Shown piece by piece: positions 1 to 8,425 of a stretch of 48,861 nucleotides of DNA; position 1 is the first letter of the stretch, and each line of letters opens with the position of its first letter. Made by a program: the position numbers and the translations under genes. The notes beneath the pieces were generated by a model that was not told the DNA's origin, made no database searches, and saw nothing but the letters and a program-made list of their open reading frames with translations. The stretch spans positions 1 to 48,861 of the forward strand of contig DASXVE010000003.1 of NCBI GenBank assembly GCA_036504445.1, given 5' to 3'. The DNA is from Candidatus Aquicultor sp. (lineage in GTDB: Bacteria > Actinomycetota > Aquicultoria > Aquicultorales > Aquicultoraceae).

Positions 1-50
1 AAGCTCTTTTCCTCTAGCCAATCAGATCCATTCGTTGTAAGATGCAACAT

Positions 51-103
51 AAAAGCGTGCTCCTTTCGTTTGATTGGTCTCAAAAGGAAGGGTACGCTTT
101 TTT
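51..103 (+). terminator. Possible terminator of a gene lying left of the window
   Basis: AAAAGCGT at 51-58 can pair with ACGCTTTT at 94-101, and TCCTTT with AAAGGA inside, followed by more T residues. The stem is imperfect and the upstream gene is outside the window, so this is a weak call. Confidence 0.35.
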
Positions 104-167
104 GCTTAAAAAGCCAATCCACAACTTTTAGTTATAACTCAGCAGAAAAAAGAAACAAGTGAATAAA

Positions 168-198
168 AAAGAGCGGAGAGAAAGCCTCTCCGCTCTTT
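168..198 (-). terminator. Intrinsic terminator of the clpC-like gene
   Basis: AAAGAGCGGAGAG (168-180) pairs perfectly with CTCTCCGCTCTTT (186-198) around a 5-nt loop. Read on the minus strand the 13-bp stem is followed by a run of T. It lies 27 nt past the clpC stop. Confidence 0.88.
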
Positions 199-225
199 AC
201 ATTGCTAGTCGTTACGTATGGCCTG

Positions 226-3006
226 CTATTCAGGCGTGCCGCCGTCAGCGGCTTCTTCCGGGCCTGCTTCCTTCGGCCTAGGCTCCTGAGCCTTAGCCTC
301 CTCGATGGCTTTTTCCAGCTCGCCGACAGGCGTTGTCGCAGTTGCCGTGACGCCTTCCAGTTTCTTGAACGCGATTTTGCCGTCCGTATCAACGTCGGCG
401 ACAATAACGTCGCCCTCGCCGTACGCACCGCGCAGCAACTTGGAAGCGAGCGGGTTTTCAATCCGTCGCTGGATGGTCCTGCGAAGCGGGCGCGCCCCGA
501 GAAGCGGGTCAAAGCCTTCTTTCGCGAGCACGTCTTTCACCGCATCGGTAAGCCGCAGCGCAATCTGCTGGCCCTTAAGCTCCTGCTCGACACGGATCAT
601 CAAGATATCGACGATCTCTCGGATCTGAACCTCGGTCAGCGGGTGGAAGACGATAATCTCGTCGACACGGTTTAAGAATTCAGGCCTGAAGCTGCGCTCA
701 AGGGCGCGCAGCACCTCGTCCTTGACGTTCTCGAACCGTTTTTCGTCTTCCGCCGCCGCCGGTCTAAACCCGAGCGCCGCGCCTTGCTTGATGAACTGAC
801 TGCCGATGTTCGAGGTCATGATAATCACGGTGTTCTTAAAGTTCACCGCGCGACCCTTCGAATCGGTGATGCGGCCGTCGTCCATAATTTGCAGCAGGAC
901 ATTGAGCACGTCCGGGTGCGCTTTTTCGATCTCATCGAAAAGCACGACCGAATACGGGCGACGTCGTACAGGCTCCGTTAACTGGCCGGCTTCTTCGTAG
1001 CCCACATAACCGGGAGGCGCACCGATCAACCGTGAAACCGTATGCTTCTCCATGTACTCGCTCATGTCGATGCGAATCAGCGCTTCTTCTTCACCGAAGA
1101 GGTGTTCAGCAAGCGCACGGGCGAGCTCGGTTTTACCGACACCGGTCGGCCCGAGGAAGATAAAGCTTCCGATCGGGCGCTTTGGGTCTTTCAGGCCCGC
1201 GCGAGCCCTTCGAATCGCCTCCGAGACCGCAACAATTGCTTCTTGCTGCCCGACGACTCTATCATGTAATGCCGCTTCCATGGTGAGCAGCCGCTCGCGT
1301 TCTTCCTGGACGAGCTTCTGCGCGGGCACCCCGGTCCAGCTGGACACGATTTCGGCGATATCCTCGGTCGTAACCGTGGCATCGGCCATGCCCCGCACCC
1401 GAGCCCAATCGCGCGAAGCTTTATCGAGCTCATCTTGAAGCTCGCTTTCTTTTTCGCGAAGCTTCATGGCGCGCTCGTAATCCTCGGCTTTTACAGCGCT
1501 TTCTTTCTCGCGCTGAATTGCTTCGAGCTGCTCTTCGATACCCTTAACATCGACCGGTGGCACGGTCGATTGCAGCCGTACTTTCGCGCCGGCTTCATCG
1601 ATCAGATCGATTGCCTTGTCGGGCAGGAACCTGTCGGTTATGTACATATCAGAAAGCTCGGCAGCCGCGAGAATAGCCTCATCGCTGATCTTCACGCGAT
1701 GGTGCGCTTCGTAGCGATCACGCAAACCCTTAAGGATCTCTATCGTATCTTCAACGGACGGCTCGCTGACCATAATCGGCTGGAACCTGCGCTCTAGCGC
1801 CGGATCGTTCTCGATATGCTTGCGATACTCGTCAAGCGTTGTTGCGCCGACAACCTGCAACTCGCCACGGGCGAGCGCCGGTTTAATCATGTTCGCGGCA
1901 TCGATTGCACCTTCGGCCGCACCCGCACCGGAGATTGTATGTAGCTCATCGATAAAGACGATGATCTGCCCGCTCTGCTGGCGGAGTTCGTCCATAATGC
2001 GTTTCAGGCGCTCTTCAAACTCACCACGGTACCGTGTACCGGCTACCATACCGGCAAGGTCGAGCGCTACGACTCTTTTATCCCTAAGGATATCCGGAAC
2101 TTCACCGGCTTCGATTTTCTGGGCAAGCCCATCGGCGATTGCGGTCTTTCCAACACCCGCTTCACCGATCAACGCCGGGTTATTTTTTGTCCGGCGGCTT
2201 AAGATTCGGATAATGCGCTCGATCTCCTTATCGCGACCGATAATCGGGTCGAGCTTGCCCTCACGCGCAAGCCTGTTGAGATCGCGGCTGTACTGGTCGA
2301 GCACCGGCGTTTTACTGCGCGCTTGCGCGCCCGGTGCCGTCGGCGGCATTTCACCACCGGGGCGATTTGTACCGGCCATGCTTAAAACCACCTCGCGAAC
2401 GCGGTCGATAGTAACACCGCGCCGCTTTAATACCTGTGCGCCGATTCCTTCGTCTTCGCGGATTAATCCGAGAAGCAAATGCTCGGGGCCGATAAACCGT
2501 TCACCCATGGAGCGTGCTTCATCGAGAGCCAGCTCTAGCGCACGCTTACTGCGCGGGCTGAGTGGAATCTCTTTTTCGGCGGCTCCTTTGCCTCTGCCGA
2601 TAAGATCTTCGACCTCATAGCGCAGGTCACCAAGGTTAACACCAAGGTTCATCAATATTTTAGACCCGACCGATTCGCGGCTTAAGCCAAGAATCAAGTG
2701 CTCGGTGCCTACATAATCGAAATCAAGCCTAACTGCCTCGTTAGCGGCAAGGTTAAGCGCTTCTTGGGCGTTCGCCGACAGCATGTCCAGAATGTCCTGG
2801 CGATGCTGTTGTTTAAACAGCTCGGAGAACATATTGGTCATATCCGGCATTCCGAAAAGTCCGCCGAACGCGTCTGACGGCGGCGACGGGAGAATCCCTA
2901 CCTCGCGAGCACACTGCTCGCAGACGTACGTAACATCTTTATGGTCGCCCTTGACCTGCGTGTACGTCACGCTGGCGGGGCGTTCTTTGCATCTTTGACA
3001 CAGCAA
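226..3006 (-). CDS. clpC: ClpC-type ATP-dependent protease unfoldase with N-terminal zinc finger
   Basis: Hexameric AAA+ unfoldase that feeds substrates to ClpP in the cytoplasm. From the chosen start the 926-residue protein has a CxxC/CxxC zinc finger (C3, C6, C29, C32), a repeated Clp-N domain (about 65-205), a first AAA domain with Walker A GEAGVGKT near 280, a UVR-like middle segment near 490-525 (EDYERAMKLREKE), and a second AAA domain with GPTGVGKT near 620. A LGF loop (GAALGFRP) fits the ClpP-binding loop of ClpC. A TTG at 3030 also opens the frame, but TTG at 3006 is preceded by AGGAGG at 9 nt spacing, which lies inside the longer frame and decides the start. The zinc finger resembles the McsA adaptor, which is normally a separate protein. 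The gene stands alone, with a terminator and a long inverted repeat in its leader. Confidence 0.93.
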   Translation of the reverse strand: MLCQRCKERPASVTYTQVKGDHKDVTYVCEQCAREVGILPSPPSDAFGGLFGMPDMTNMFSELFKQQHRQDILDMLSANAQEALNLAANEAVRLDFDYVGTEHLILGLSRESVGSKILMNLGVNLGDLRYEVEDLIGRGKGAAEKEIPLSPRSKRALELALDEARSMGERFIGPEHLLLGLIREDEGIGAQVLKRRGVTIDRVREVVLSMAGTNRPGGEMPPTAPGAQARSKTPVLDQYSRDLNRLAREGKLDPIIGRDKEIERIIRILSRRTKNNPALIGEAGVGKTAIADGLAQKIEAGEVPDILRDKRVVALDLAGMVAGTRYRGEFEERLKRIMDELRQQSGQIIVFIDELHTISGAGAAEGAIDAANMIKPALARGELQVVGATTLDEYRKHIENDPALERRFQPIMVSEPSVEDTIEILKGLRDRYEAHHRVKISDEAILAAAELSDMYITDRFLPDKAIDLIDEAGAKVRLQSTVPPVDVKGIEEQLEAIQREKESAVKAEDYERAMKLREKESELQDELDKASRDWARVRGMADATVTTEDIAEIVSSWTGVPAQKLVQEERERLLTMEAALHDRVVGQQEAIVAVSEAIRRARAGLKDPKRPIGSFIFLGPTGVGKTELARALAEHLFGEEEALIRIDMSEYMEKHTVSRLIGAPPGYVGYEEAGQLTEPVRRRPYSVVLFDEIEKAHPDVLNVLLQIMDDGRITDSKGRAVNFKNTVIIMTSNIGSQFIKQGAALGFRPAAAEDEKRFENVKDEVLRALERSFRPEFLNRVDEIIVFHPLTEVQIREIVDILMIRVEQELKGQQIALRLTDAVKDVLAKEGFDPLLGARPLRRTIQRRIENPLASKLLRGAYGEGDVIVADVDTDGKIAFKKLEGVTATATTPVGELEKAIEEAKAQEPRPKEAGPEEAADGGTPE

Positions 3007-3037
3007 CGAATTCGACCTCCTTTGTCTCAATATAATT

Positions 3038-3071
3038 CTTCCCGTTCACTAAGATAAACATGAACGGGAAG
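3038..3071 (-). promoter_or_regulatory. 11-bp inverted repeat in the clpC leader
   Basis: CTTCCCGTTCA (3038-3048) and TGAACGGGAAG (3061-3071) form a perfect inverted repeat with a 12-nt gap, between the probable promoter and the ribosome binding site. It is not CIRCE, HAIR or the CtsR heptad repeat. It could be an operator of an unknown heat-shock repressor or an mRNA hairpin. Confidence 0.6.
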
Positions 3072-3095
3072 GTCGTAAAATCCTATGTTGTTCTA

Positions 3096-3125
3096 ATAAT
3101 ATTATATCAGACGTTGCAAGAACAA
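3096..3125 (-). promoter_or_regulatory. Probable clpC promoter
   Basis: On the minus strand TTGTTC (3125-3120), an 18-nt spacer and TATTAT (3101-3096) precede the leader. A TATAAT at 3106-3101 overlaps but lacks a partner at normal spacing. Only moderate matches. Confidence 0.4.
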
Positions 3126-3249
3126 TTAGGCAGTTGACCGGCAAGTAAGCATACGGGAGCACCTGTGTTTATACTGTTTATCGCGCCGATAATACAGCGG
3201 CACTTCTAAGGAAGCTTCCCATTATGATACGATGGGCGGGGTGATGAAA

Positions 3250-4362
3250 ATGACGGTTGTCTCACAAATTATGGGTATAGTTGAAGATATAGCGCCTGCT
3301 TATTACAAATCCGAGCAGGATAAAATCGGTTTGCAGGTGGGAAACCCTGCCGCTGACGTTACAAAAGTTCTGGCTACTTTGGAAATCACCCCCGGCGTCA
3401 TTCGGGAAGCCCGCGAAAAGGGCGCGCAACTCATATTTTCGCATCATCCGCTCATCTTTCAGAGTCTTGACCGCGTGCTTATAAACGACTATATCGGCGG
3501 CATGGTTACAACGCTTATCCAATCAGGTATTTCGGTTCTTGTTGCGCATACCAATCTTGACCGGGCGCGTGATGGTGTAAGCGATGTTTTGGCCGCGGCT
3601 CTTGGCCTGGAGGATATCCAGGTTATGCTGCCCGCGGGCGATATCCAGATATTCAAGCTCGTGGTATTTGTACCCGCAGAAAATATTAATGAGATGATAG
3701 CGGCAGTTGGAAATGCGGGCGGCGGAATTATCGGCGATTACAGCCATTGCACCTTTAGAGCGCAGGGAACAGGAACGTTTTATCCCATGGTGGGCGCACA
3801 GCCGTATCTTGGCAGCGTCGGTGAGCTTAATCAGGTTGATGAATATCGCCTTGAGGTCCTGATTGCGCCTAATAAGGTTGATCGTGTTGTGCAGGCCATG
3901 CTAAACACGCATTCTTATGAGGAGCCTGCATTCGATATTTATGAGGTAAAAACGCCGCCGTCGGGCGTCGGCTTTGGACGAATCGGAAATCTTGAGAAGC
4001 CGCACAGCTTACGCCAGTGTATAGAAAAGTGGAGCGTAGTGCTCGATAGCGAGCTTAAAGTCGCTGGTGATTGGAAAATAACTGTTAAGCGGGTAGCCGT
4101 GTGTGGCGGAAGCGGTGGTGAGCTTATGAGTGTTGCGAAAGCATCGGGCGCCGACGTATATGTGACCGGAGATATAAAACATCATGCCGCCCATGCCGCG
4201 CTCGGCATGGGCCTCGCCATTGTCGATGCGGGGCACGCCGAGACGGAGCGCTTGGTTATACCCGAAGTCGCCAAAGAAATTCAGCGCAAAATATATGAGG
4301 AGCGCCTTGACGTAAGTGTTATAGTTTCGGAAGTAAATACGATTCCGTGGAATAAAGGGTAG
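3250..4362 (+). CDS. Nif3-like dinuclear metal centre protein (YqfO type)
   Basis: Member of the Nif3/YqfO family, sometimes named GTP cyclohydrolase 1 type 2 homolog; the cellular role is not established. The protein has the metal-ligand segments expected of the family: SHHPL near residue 65, AHTNLD near 100, and GHAETE near 335. At about 370 residues it is the long form with a PII-like insertion in the middle, as in Bacillus YqfO, not the 250-residue Nif3 form. In-frame ATGs lie at 3232, 3244 and 3250; GGGGTG six bases before 3250 favours that one. It is followed after 3 nt by the zinc-ribbon coiled-coil gene, so the two are probably co-transcribed; this pairing is common in Gram-positive genomes. 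Confidence 0.9.
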   Translation: MTVVSQIMGIVEDIAPAYYKSEQDKIGLQVGNPAADVTKVLATLEITPGVIREAREKGAQLIFSHHPLIFQSLDRVLINDYIGGMVTTLIQSGISVLVAHTNLDRARDGVSDVLAAALGLEDIQVMLPAGDIQIFKLVVFVPAENINEMIAAVGNAGGGIIGDYSHCTFRAQGTGTFYPMVGAQPYLGSVGELNQVDEYRLEVLIAPNKVDRVVQAMLNTHSYEEPAFDIYEVKTPPSGVGFGRIGNLEKPHSLRQCIEKWSVVLDSELKVAGDWKITVKRVAVCGGSGGELMSVAKASGADVYVTGDIKHHAAHAALGMGLAIVDAGHAETERLVIPEVAKEIQRKIYEERLDVSVIVSEVNTIPWNKG

Positions 4363-4365
4363 AGT

Positions 4366-5073
4366 ATGGACGATCATCAGAAACTGCTTGAACTGCAGGA
4401 GATAGACACGAAGATTGACGCGCTTAATTACCGCGAGAAGAACCCCCCGGAGCGCGACCGTTTCGTATTGCTTTCCGAAGAGGCTAAAAAAATGGGGAGC
4501 CTTCATGCGGCATTTGAAAAGAAACTGCATGATGAAGCGGTGATACAAAAACGGCTCGAAGACCAGCTTACGAGTCTCAATGCAAAGATAAAAAAAGAGC
4601 AAAAGCTCCTATATGGCGGTACAATCAACAACCCGAAGGAGCTCGCGGGTGTCCAGCAAGAAGTTGAACATCTCACGGGGCATGCCGATGAAAAAGAGCT
4701 CGAGCTTCTCGAGCAAATTGACGTCGTTGATAAACTCAAACATGATGAAAAGATAGTTGCCGACCGGTTGAAAGCAAAAAAAGCCGAGGTTGAACAGGCA
4801 AAGGCCGCGTTAGATAAAGTACGCTCGGAGATAAATACCGAGCGTGACAAGTTAACAAGTGAGAGAGAGCCAATCGTTGCCGCACTAAGCGAAGATGTAC
4901 GGGAACTTTACCTGAGAACGCGAACAAAGTATTCGCTTGCCGTGACCGTTATGGAGGAAGGGCTGTGCCGGGGATGCAGGGTTGAAGTCCCGAGTACGGA
5001 TGCCGAGCGTATCGCCGCAAGCAGCAAGCTCGAAAAGTGCCCGAGTTGCGGTAGAATTATAGTAAAGAAATAG
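4366..5073 (+). CDS. Coiled-coil protein with C-terminal C4 zinc ribbon (DUF164 / CT398-like)
   Basis: Cytoplasmic 235-residue protein of unknown exact function. Residues about 1-185 are charged and predicted to be a long coiled coil (repeated E/K/L heptads). The C-terminus holds CRGCR near 200 and CPSCG near 227, the two halves of a C4 zinc ribbon. This layout matches the zf-RING_7/DUF164 family found next to Nif3 and RNase H genes. It starts 3 nt after the Nif3 stop, with the SD-like GGGTAGAG overlapping that stop, and is followed by RNase HI after 16 nt, so the three form one operon. Confidence 0.88.
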   Translation: MDDHQKLLELQEIDTKIDALNYREKNPPERDRFVLLSEEAKKMGSLHAAFEKKLHDEAVIQKRLEDQLTSLNAKIKKEQKLLYGGTINNPKELAGVQQEVEHLTGHADEKELELLEQIDVVDKLKHDEKIVADRLKAKKAEVEQAKAALDKVRSEINTERDKLTSEREPIVAALSEDVRELYLRTRTKYSLAVTVMEEGLCRGCRVEVPSTDAERIAASSKLEKCPSCGRIIVKK

Positions 5074-5089
5074 GAGACAAAAAGTACAA

Positions 5090-5572
5090 ATGGCACGTTA
5101 CGAAAAGATTATCATCTATAGCGATGGCGCGGCCCGGGGGAATCCTGGGCCTGCTGGCGCTGGGGGCCAAATACTGACCCCGTCCGGTAAAACAATAGCC
5201 GAAATATCCGAGTATCTTGGTGAAACCACAAATAATGTCGCAGAATATAGTGCGCTCATACTTGCTCTCGAAAAAGCCCGCGAATTTTACCCGAAAGAAA
5301 TCGAGATTAGAGCTGACAGTGAGCTCATGGTAAAGCAGCTAAACGGCGAATACCGTGTAAAGAACGAGGGGCTAAAGCCGCTCTATGATCGTGTCCGGCA
5401 GTTGCTTGTGGGCGTTAAGAAGGTAAATGTGCGTCATATCTACCGAAGCGATAACAAACGTGCTGATGAGTTGGCAAACGAGGCGATAGATTCTCAAGAG
5501 CCTAGTGAAACGCGCTTTAATGCACATGAGCAGCCCCCCGGCAACCACCCGGGGCAAGGTATATTGTTTTAA
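5090..5572 (+). CDS. rnhA: Ribonuclease HI family protein
   Basis: Endonuclease that cuts the RNA strand of RNA-DNA hybrids. The 160-residue protein starts with the beta strand YSDGAARGNPGPAGAGG, giving the first catalytic Asp; a Glu follows in NNVAEYSALILAL, an Asp in RADSELMVKQLNGEY, and the fourth acidic residue in NKRADELANEA. These are the four DEDD positions of bacterial-type RNase HI. The last 20 residues are a Pro/Gly-rich tail of no known role. AGGAGA lies about 11 nt before ATG. A CCCCGG/CCGGGG hairpin within the last codons may help transcription end. Confidence 0.93.
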   Translation: MARYEKIIIYSDGAARGNPGPAGAGGQILTPSGKTIAEISEYLGETTNNVAEYSALILALEKAREFYPKEIEIRADSELMVKQLNGEYRVKNEGLKPLYDRVRQLLVGVKKVNVRHIYRSDNKRADELANEAIDSQEPSETRFNAHEQPPGNHPGQGILF

Positions 5573-5580
5573 CAAAATAA

Positions 5581-5753
5581 AGACCCCAAGAAACCTTAAG
5601 TAATTCTCAGTACTCACGAATCATTCCCGTTTCGTTCCTCTTGGCGTATACCTTCTAATTTGGTCCCTAGACCATCCCATCTGGCACTCCGCCTCAAGGT
5701 CGCTACTGGTACATCTCGTTTTCTCGAGCCTTACGTCCAGCCCCTTGGGGTCT
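5581..5753 (-). ncRNA. Stand-alone structured RNA of unrecognised class
   Basis: On the minus strand the 5' end AGACCCCAAG (5753-5744) pairs perfectly over 10 bp with the 3' end CTTGGGGTCT (5590-5581), and the next bases are TTATTTTGTT, a terminator-like U-tract. Inside, several local helices can be drawn: CTGG/CCAG with ACGT/ATGT and CTCG/CGAG (within 5740-5704); CCTT and GGCG closing on CGCC and AAGAGG; TGGTC/GACCA with a TAGG loop; ACGAA/TTCGT; GAGTA/TACTT. Together they suggest a multibranched fold of about 173 nt. A TTGACA box sits at the right distance upstream. It has no ORF. It does not contain the signature sequences of tmRNA, RNase P RNA, SRP RNA or 5S rRNA, and it is not a single rod as 6S RNA is. 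The raiA RNA, common in Gram-positives, is one candidate I cannot confirm. Confidence 0.68.
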
Positions 5754-5759
5754 GGTTTT

Positions 5760-5788
5760 AGATTATCAAAATCTATAGATGATGTCAA
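5760..5788 (-). promoter_or_regulatory. Promoter of the structured RNA
   Basis: A perfect TTGACA (5788-5783 on the minus strand) is followed after 15 nt by GATAAT (5767-5762), or after 17 nt by the overlapping TAATCT. Either predicts a start near 5753-5755, just where the closing helix of the RNA begins. Confidence 0.65.
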
Positions 5789-5841
5789 CAACATTTCCAA
5801 AATAATTCTGTTGGGATTCTCAGATACAGCAGGTAAGCAAG

Positions 5842-5877
5842 GGTATGGTTAACAAGCACATGCTATACAACCATACC
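5842..5877. repeat. 9-bp inverted repeat in the region before ubiD
   Basis: GGTATGGTT (5842-5850) and AACCATACC (5869-5877) are perfect inverted copies 18 nt apart, followed by the small palindrome TAGTAATACTA. The rest of 5790-6050 shows no gene. It may be an operator or a hairpin. Confidence 0.5.
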
Positions 5878-6051
5878 ATATAGTAATACTACATACGAAG
5901 CATTTTGTGTGCTGTAAAATTGGCCAAGATGGTTACGGCTTCTGGCCATAGACGTGACGCAGCAGGCCACACATCTGCACGTTTAATCCTTGCAAGGCTG
6001 TGCCACGTGTGGAATTGCCCAGCATATCTGACAATTGAATCTTTGCAGAAA

Positions 6052-6081
6052 TTGCAACAATGTCATTCCAAACGATATAAT
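6052..6081 (+). promoter_or_regulatory. Promoter of the menaquinone operon
   Basis: TTGCAA (6052-6057), an 18-nt spacer and a perfect TATAAT (6076-6081), 34 nt before the ubiD-type start codon. Confidence 0.7.
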
Positions 6082-6114
6082 GCGTGATAGTGAATTGAAA
6101 GGTGGATAATACTA

Positions 6115-7566
6115 GTGGCATTTCGCGACTTACGAGAATTTATCGCATTCCTAGAATCAAAAGGGCAACTTAAGCGTGTTGCGGCTGAGGTTGACCCGAT
6201 CCTGGAGGTTACTGAGATTACGGATCGCATTAGCAAACAGTACGGTCCGGCGATCCTGTTTGAAAATCCCAAAGGGTCTAAAATGCCGATTCTAATGAAT
6301 GCGTTTGGCACTTACGAGCGTATGAGTTGGGCTCTCGATGCAAATCATCTCGACGAGGTTCCGGAGCGGCTCATGCAGCTTCTTCCTGATGGCGAGCCCG
6401 GTACGTTCTGGGAGAAGCTGACTACAGTATTTAAGCTTAAGAACATTGCCGACTACAAACCCAAAGAAGTCAAGACAGCGCCGTGTCAGGAAGTTGTCCT
6501 GACCGATGGGTTTTCACTTCACGATATTCCCGTTCTCCAATGTTGGCCGCAGGATGGCGGTAGGTTCGTGACGCTGCCGCTTGTCATTACGAAAGATCCT
6601 GAGAGCGCCCGGCAAAACCTTGGCATGTACCGCATGCAGATCTTTGACGACACGACGACCGGTATGCACTGGCACGCCCACCACGACGGGGCAAGCAATC
6701 ATCGCAAGCATCAAAAGGACGGTAAAAATATTGAGGTTGCGGTTGCGCTCGGCGGCGACCCCGTCACGATTTATTCGGCGACAGCGCCGCTTCCACCCAA
6801 TGTTGAAGAACTCTTTTTTGCAGGCTTAATCCGCCGGCAAGCGGTCGAAGTTGTCAAGGCTAAGACTGTCGATCTCTTGGTGCCGGCGCATGCCGAGATC
6901 ATCCTTGAAGGATACGTTGACCCGGAGGAGACCAGGTGGGAGGGACCATTTGGCGACCATACCGGCTATTATTCGTTGGCCGATTACTATCCGGTATTTC
7001 ACGTGCAGTGTATAACGATGCGCAAGAACCCGATTTATCCGGCAACGATTGTTGGAAAGCCTCCGATGGAGGACTGCTACATGGGCAAAGCGACCGAACG
7101 GATTTTCCTTCCGGTGCTTAAAGCCGCACTGCCCGAGATAAAGGATATTAACTTGCCGCTCGAAGGGGTATTTCATAACTGTGCGATTGTTTCCATTAAA
7201 AAAAGCTACCCCGCGCACGCTTATAAAGTAATGAGCGCGCTCTGGGGTTTAGGCCAGATGATGTTTACGAAAATGATAATTATCGTTGACGAAACGGTTG
7301 ATGCACAAAATATGTCTGAGGTACTGTGGAAGGTATTTAATAACGTCGATCCGGCCCGTGATATTATGGTTGTTAAGGGTCCTCTCGATGCACTCGATCA
7401 CTCGTCCAATACACCAAAGTTTGGTTCCAAGATGGGGATCGACGCTACAAAGAAATGGCCCGAAGAAGGCCATACGCGAGAATGGCCGGATGATATAGAG
7501 ATGGACGAGGATACAAAACGCATGGTAGATGCAAAATGGAAGGAATACGGTCTTGAGCAAGCTTAA
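6115..7566 (+). CDS. ubiD: UbiD-family menaquinone biosynthesis decarboxylase
   Basis: Prenylated-FMN-dependent decarboxylase, thought to remove the carboxyl group from the prenylated 1,4-dihydroxy-6-naphthoate intermediate late in the futalosine menaquinone pathway (MqnL in the Streptomyces scheme). The 483-residue length is typical for UbiD. Visible family segments are ARQNLGMYRMQ (about 164-174), which binds the cofactor, and RWEGPFGDHTGYY (about 275), which carries the acidic active-site residues. Start is GTG with AAGGTGG nine bases upstream. It is the first gene of the operon; its end overlaps the prenyltransferase gene by 14 nt, and the UbiX that makes its cofactor is two genes on. The neighbours make menaquinone, not ubiquinone, the likely product. 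Confidence 0.92.
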   Translation: MAFRDLREFIAFLESKGQLKRVAAEVDPILEVTEITDRISKQYGPAILFENPKGSKMPILMNAFGTYERMSWALDANHLDEVPERLMQLLPDGEPGTFWEKLTTVFKLKNIADYKPKEVKTAPCQEVVLTDGFSLHDIPVLQCWPQDGGRFVTLPLVITKDPESARQNLGMYRMQIFDDTTTGMHWHAHHDGASNHRKHQKDGKNIEVAVALGGDPVTIYSATAPLPPNVEELFFAGLIRRQAVEVVKAKTVDLLVPAHAEIILEGYVDPEETRWEGPFGDHTGYYSLADYYPVFHVQCITMRKNPIYPATIVGKPPMEDCYMGKATERIFLPVLKAALPEIKDINLPLEGVFHNCAIVSIKKSYPAHAYKVMSALWGLGQMMFTKMIIIVDETVDAQNMSEVLWKVFNNVDPARDIMVVKGPLDALDHSSNTPKFGSKMGIDATKKWPEEGHTREWPDDIEMDEDTKRMVDAKWKEYGLEQA

Positions 7567-8425
7567 AACCGTCCTCGAGATGATAAAATTTGAGCATTCT
7601 ATATTTGCGCTGCCCTTTGCCTACATGGGCATGATGCTCGCGGCAAACGGTTTCCCGAGCGTTGCGCAAATAATTTGGATTACGATAGCGATGATCGGCG
7701 CCCGAAGCTTCGCGATGGCAGTCAACCGCTATATCGATCGCGAGATCGACGCGCGCAATCCGCGTACGGCCGAAAGGGCGATCCCGGCAGGTAAACTTAC
7801 CTCTGGCTACGTTCTCGGATTTAGCGTAATTAGCTTGATCATATTCTTTGTCGCGACCTACCAGCTTGCGCCGCTCGCTCGAATTGTCTGGCCCGCAGTC
7901 GTTCTCCCGTTTATCATCTACTCGTACACTAAACGATTTACCTGGTTAAACCATGTTGTGCTTGGTATTTCACTCGGTTTAGCCCCCATTGGCGCTTGGG
8001 TAGCGATAACGAATGGTCTCAGCTGGCCTGTTGTTGTTCTTGGCGCGGCAGTTACGCTTTGGACGGCGGGCTTCGACATCATCTATGCTTGTCAGGACGT
8101 TGATGTTGATAAGCGCGATAAACTTTTTTCAATTCCGGCGACTTTCGGTGTTGAGCGGGCGCTGCTTGTAACCCGCGCGTTTCATGTGCTCACCGTTGCG
8201 CTCTTATTCACCGTGGGTGTGACCTTTAAGATGGGCGCGGTTTACTACTTCGGCGTTATGATAACCGCTTTGCTTCTCACGTACGAGAACAGGCTTGTCA
8301 AACACAATGATCTGTCGCGCGTAAATATGGCGTTCTTTACGGTAAATGGGCTTATCAGCCTGCAGATATTTGTCTTTACGGGCTTAGATTTTGCCGTCAG
8401 ATATCTATTTAAGGGGCTGGCGTAA
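7553..8425 (+). CDS. mqnP: UbiA-family prenyltransferase (menaquinone, futalosine pathway)
   Basis: Integral membrane enzyme that attaches a polyprenyl chain to 1,4-dihydroxy-6-naphthoate. The 290-residue protein is mostly hydrophobic, with about eight or nine membrane segments. Both Asp-rich motifs are present: NRYIDREIDARNPRT near 58-72 and DIIYACQDVDVDKRD near 175-189, which bind Mg-diphosphate. An ATG at 7529 opens the frame, but TTG at 7553 has GGAAGG nine bases before it and gives the normal N-terminus, so I prefer it. It overlaps the ubiD end by 14 nt and abuts the ubiX start, showing translational coupling. Confidence 0.9.
   Translation: MSKLKTVLEMIKFEHSIFALPFAYMGMMLAANGFPSVAQIIWITIAMIGARSFAMAVNRYIDREIDARNPRTAERAIPAGKLTSGYVLGFSVISLIIFFVATYQLAPLARIVWPAVVLPFIIYSYTKRFTWLNHVVLGISLGLAPIGAWVAITNGLSWPVVVLGAAVTLWTAGFDIIYACQDVDVDKRDKLFSIPATFGVERALLVTRAFHVLTVALLFTVGVTFKMGAVYYFGVMITALLLTYENRLVKHNDLSRVNMAFFTVNGLISLQIFVFTGLDFAVRYLFKGLA

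Noticed and set aside
5581-5753. 6S RNA, RNase P RNA, tmRNA or SRP RNA
   Set aside because: The fold appears multibranched, not rod-like as 6S, and the signature sequences of the others are absent.
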